Assembly (NCBI GenBank): GCA_003446315.1
Contig: DMBA01000087.1
Span: 1-6,234, forward strand
DNA: 6,234 bases
DNA from: Ruminococcus sp.
GTDB lineage: Bacteria; Bacillota; Clostridia; Oscillospirales; Ruminococcaceae
Direction: 5' to 3'
The notes under the pieces are model-generated. The model worked only from the letters and a program-made list of their open reading frames with translations. It ran no database searches and was not told the origin of the DNA. This document shows positions 6,140 through 6,234 of the stretch, one piece after another (position 1 is the stretch's first letter; every line of letters starts with the position of its first letter). The translations under genes and the position numbers were made by a program.

Positions 6140-6170
6140 GGGGGAAGCAGCCCTACGGGGTACTTCCCCC
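6140..6170. repeat. GC-rich hairpin, probable dispersed intergenic repeat (first unit)
   Basis: GGGGGAAG (6140-6147) pairs with CTTCCCCC (6163-6170), and inside it CCC (6151-6153) pairs with GGG around a short loop. A second CTTCCCC at 6181-6187 could compete for the same GGGGAAG arm, so two exclusive folds are possible. No T-tract follows. Hairpin blocks of this look are common between genes in Ruminococcaceae genomes as I recall them; that is not proved from one copy. Confidence 0.5.
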
Positions 6171-6201
6171 AAATCCCTATCTTCCCCTTGATAAAACGAT
6201 A

Positions 6202-6234
6202 AAGGAGTTTCGCACTCTGCGGAGTGCGACTTAG
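6202..6234. repeat. Hairpin repeat at window edge (second unit, probably cut off)
   Basis: TCGCACTC (6210-6217) pairs perfectly with GAGTGCGA (6222-6229) around TGCG, an 8-bp stem. It follows AAGGAG (6202-6207), which resembles a ribosome site but leads to no start codon. The sequence GTTTCGCACTCTGCGGAGTG is of a kind I associate with multicopy intergenic elements in ruminococci and relatives. The element probably continues past the window. Confidence 0.5.

Larger units (their letters stand above)
6008..6234. other. 3' intergenic region with stacked hairpins, no gene
   Basis: No protein gene is supported in the last 227 bases. The region has the terminator-like stem at 6044-6072, an unstructured A/T-richer stretch at about 6080-6139, and then two GC-rich hairpins near the window edge. 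I found no promoter that is convincing on either strand. Confidence 0.6.

Noticed and set aside
6202..6207. AAGGAG as ribosome site for a new gene at the right edge
   Set aside because: No start codon follows within range; the bases lead into a perfect hairpin and a TAG.

Overview
The window looks like chromosomal DNA from a fibre-degrading gut or rumen Clostridia of the Ruminococcus type. This is inferred from three things: a secreted cohesin/dockerin protein of the kind found in ruminococcal cellulosomes or amylosomes, a Gram-positive Rex redox repressor, and strong AGGAGG-type ribosome binding sites. The coding DNA is moderately GC-rich with many C-ending codons. The species cannot be fixed from the sequence alone.

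Layout, all genes on the + strand. Positions 1-282 hold no convincing gene, only A/T tracts and small inverted repeats. A sigma-A-type promoter (TTGACA, 18 nt, TAAAAT) at 283-312 precedes a short-form aconitase (350-2290). A 123-nt gap with a strong stem-loop follows. Next come a eukaryotic-type NADP-dependent isocitrate dehydrogenase (2414-3625), the Rex repressor (3640-4329; 14-nt gap, its Shine-Dalgarno overlapping the icd stop) and a secreted protein with two cohesin-like modules, a Big_2-type Ig fold and a C-terminal dockerin (4349-6007; 19-nt gap). A stem-loop at 6044-6072 closes the gene run. The last ~100 bases carry two GC-rich hairpins resembling dispersed intergenic repeats; the second ends six bases from the window edge.

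Functionally, aconitase and isocitrate dehydrogenase convert citrate to 2-oxoglutarate and make NADPH, the oxidative arm that feeds glutamate synthesis in anaerobes with an incomplete TCA cycle. Rex senses the NADH/NAD+ ratio. Its tight linkage suggests this step is tied to redox state, although I found no good Rex operator in the visible promoter. The scaffoldin-like gene is functionally unrelated but sits in the same tight run with no strong terminator before it, so it may be partly co-transcribed. No citrate synthase gene is visible.

Most of the window is recognisable housekeeping plus one cellulosome-type adaptor. The points most worth following are the redox-sensor/scaffoldin linkage, the divergent N-terminal cohesin-like module and the acn-icd intergenic stem-loop. 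I see no RNA gene, CRISPR array or insertion sequence.
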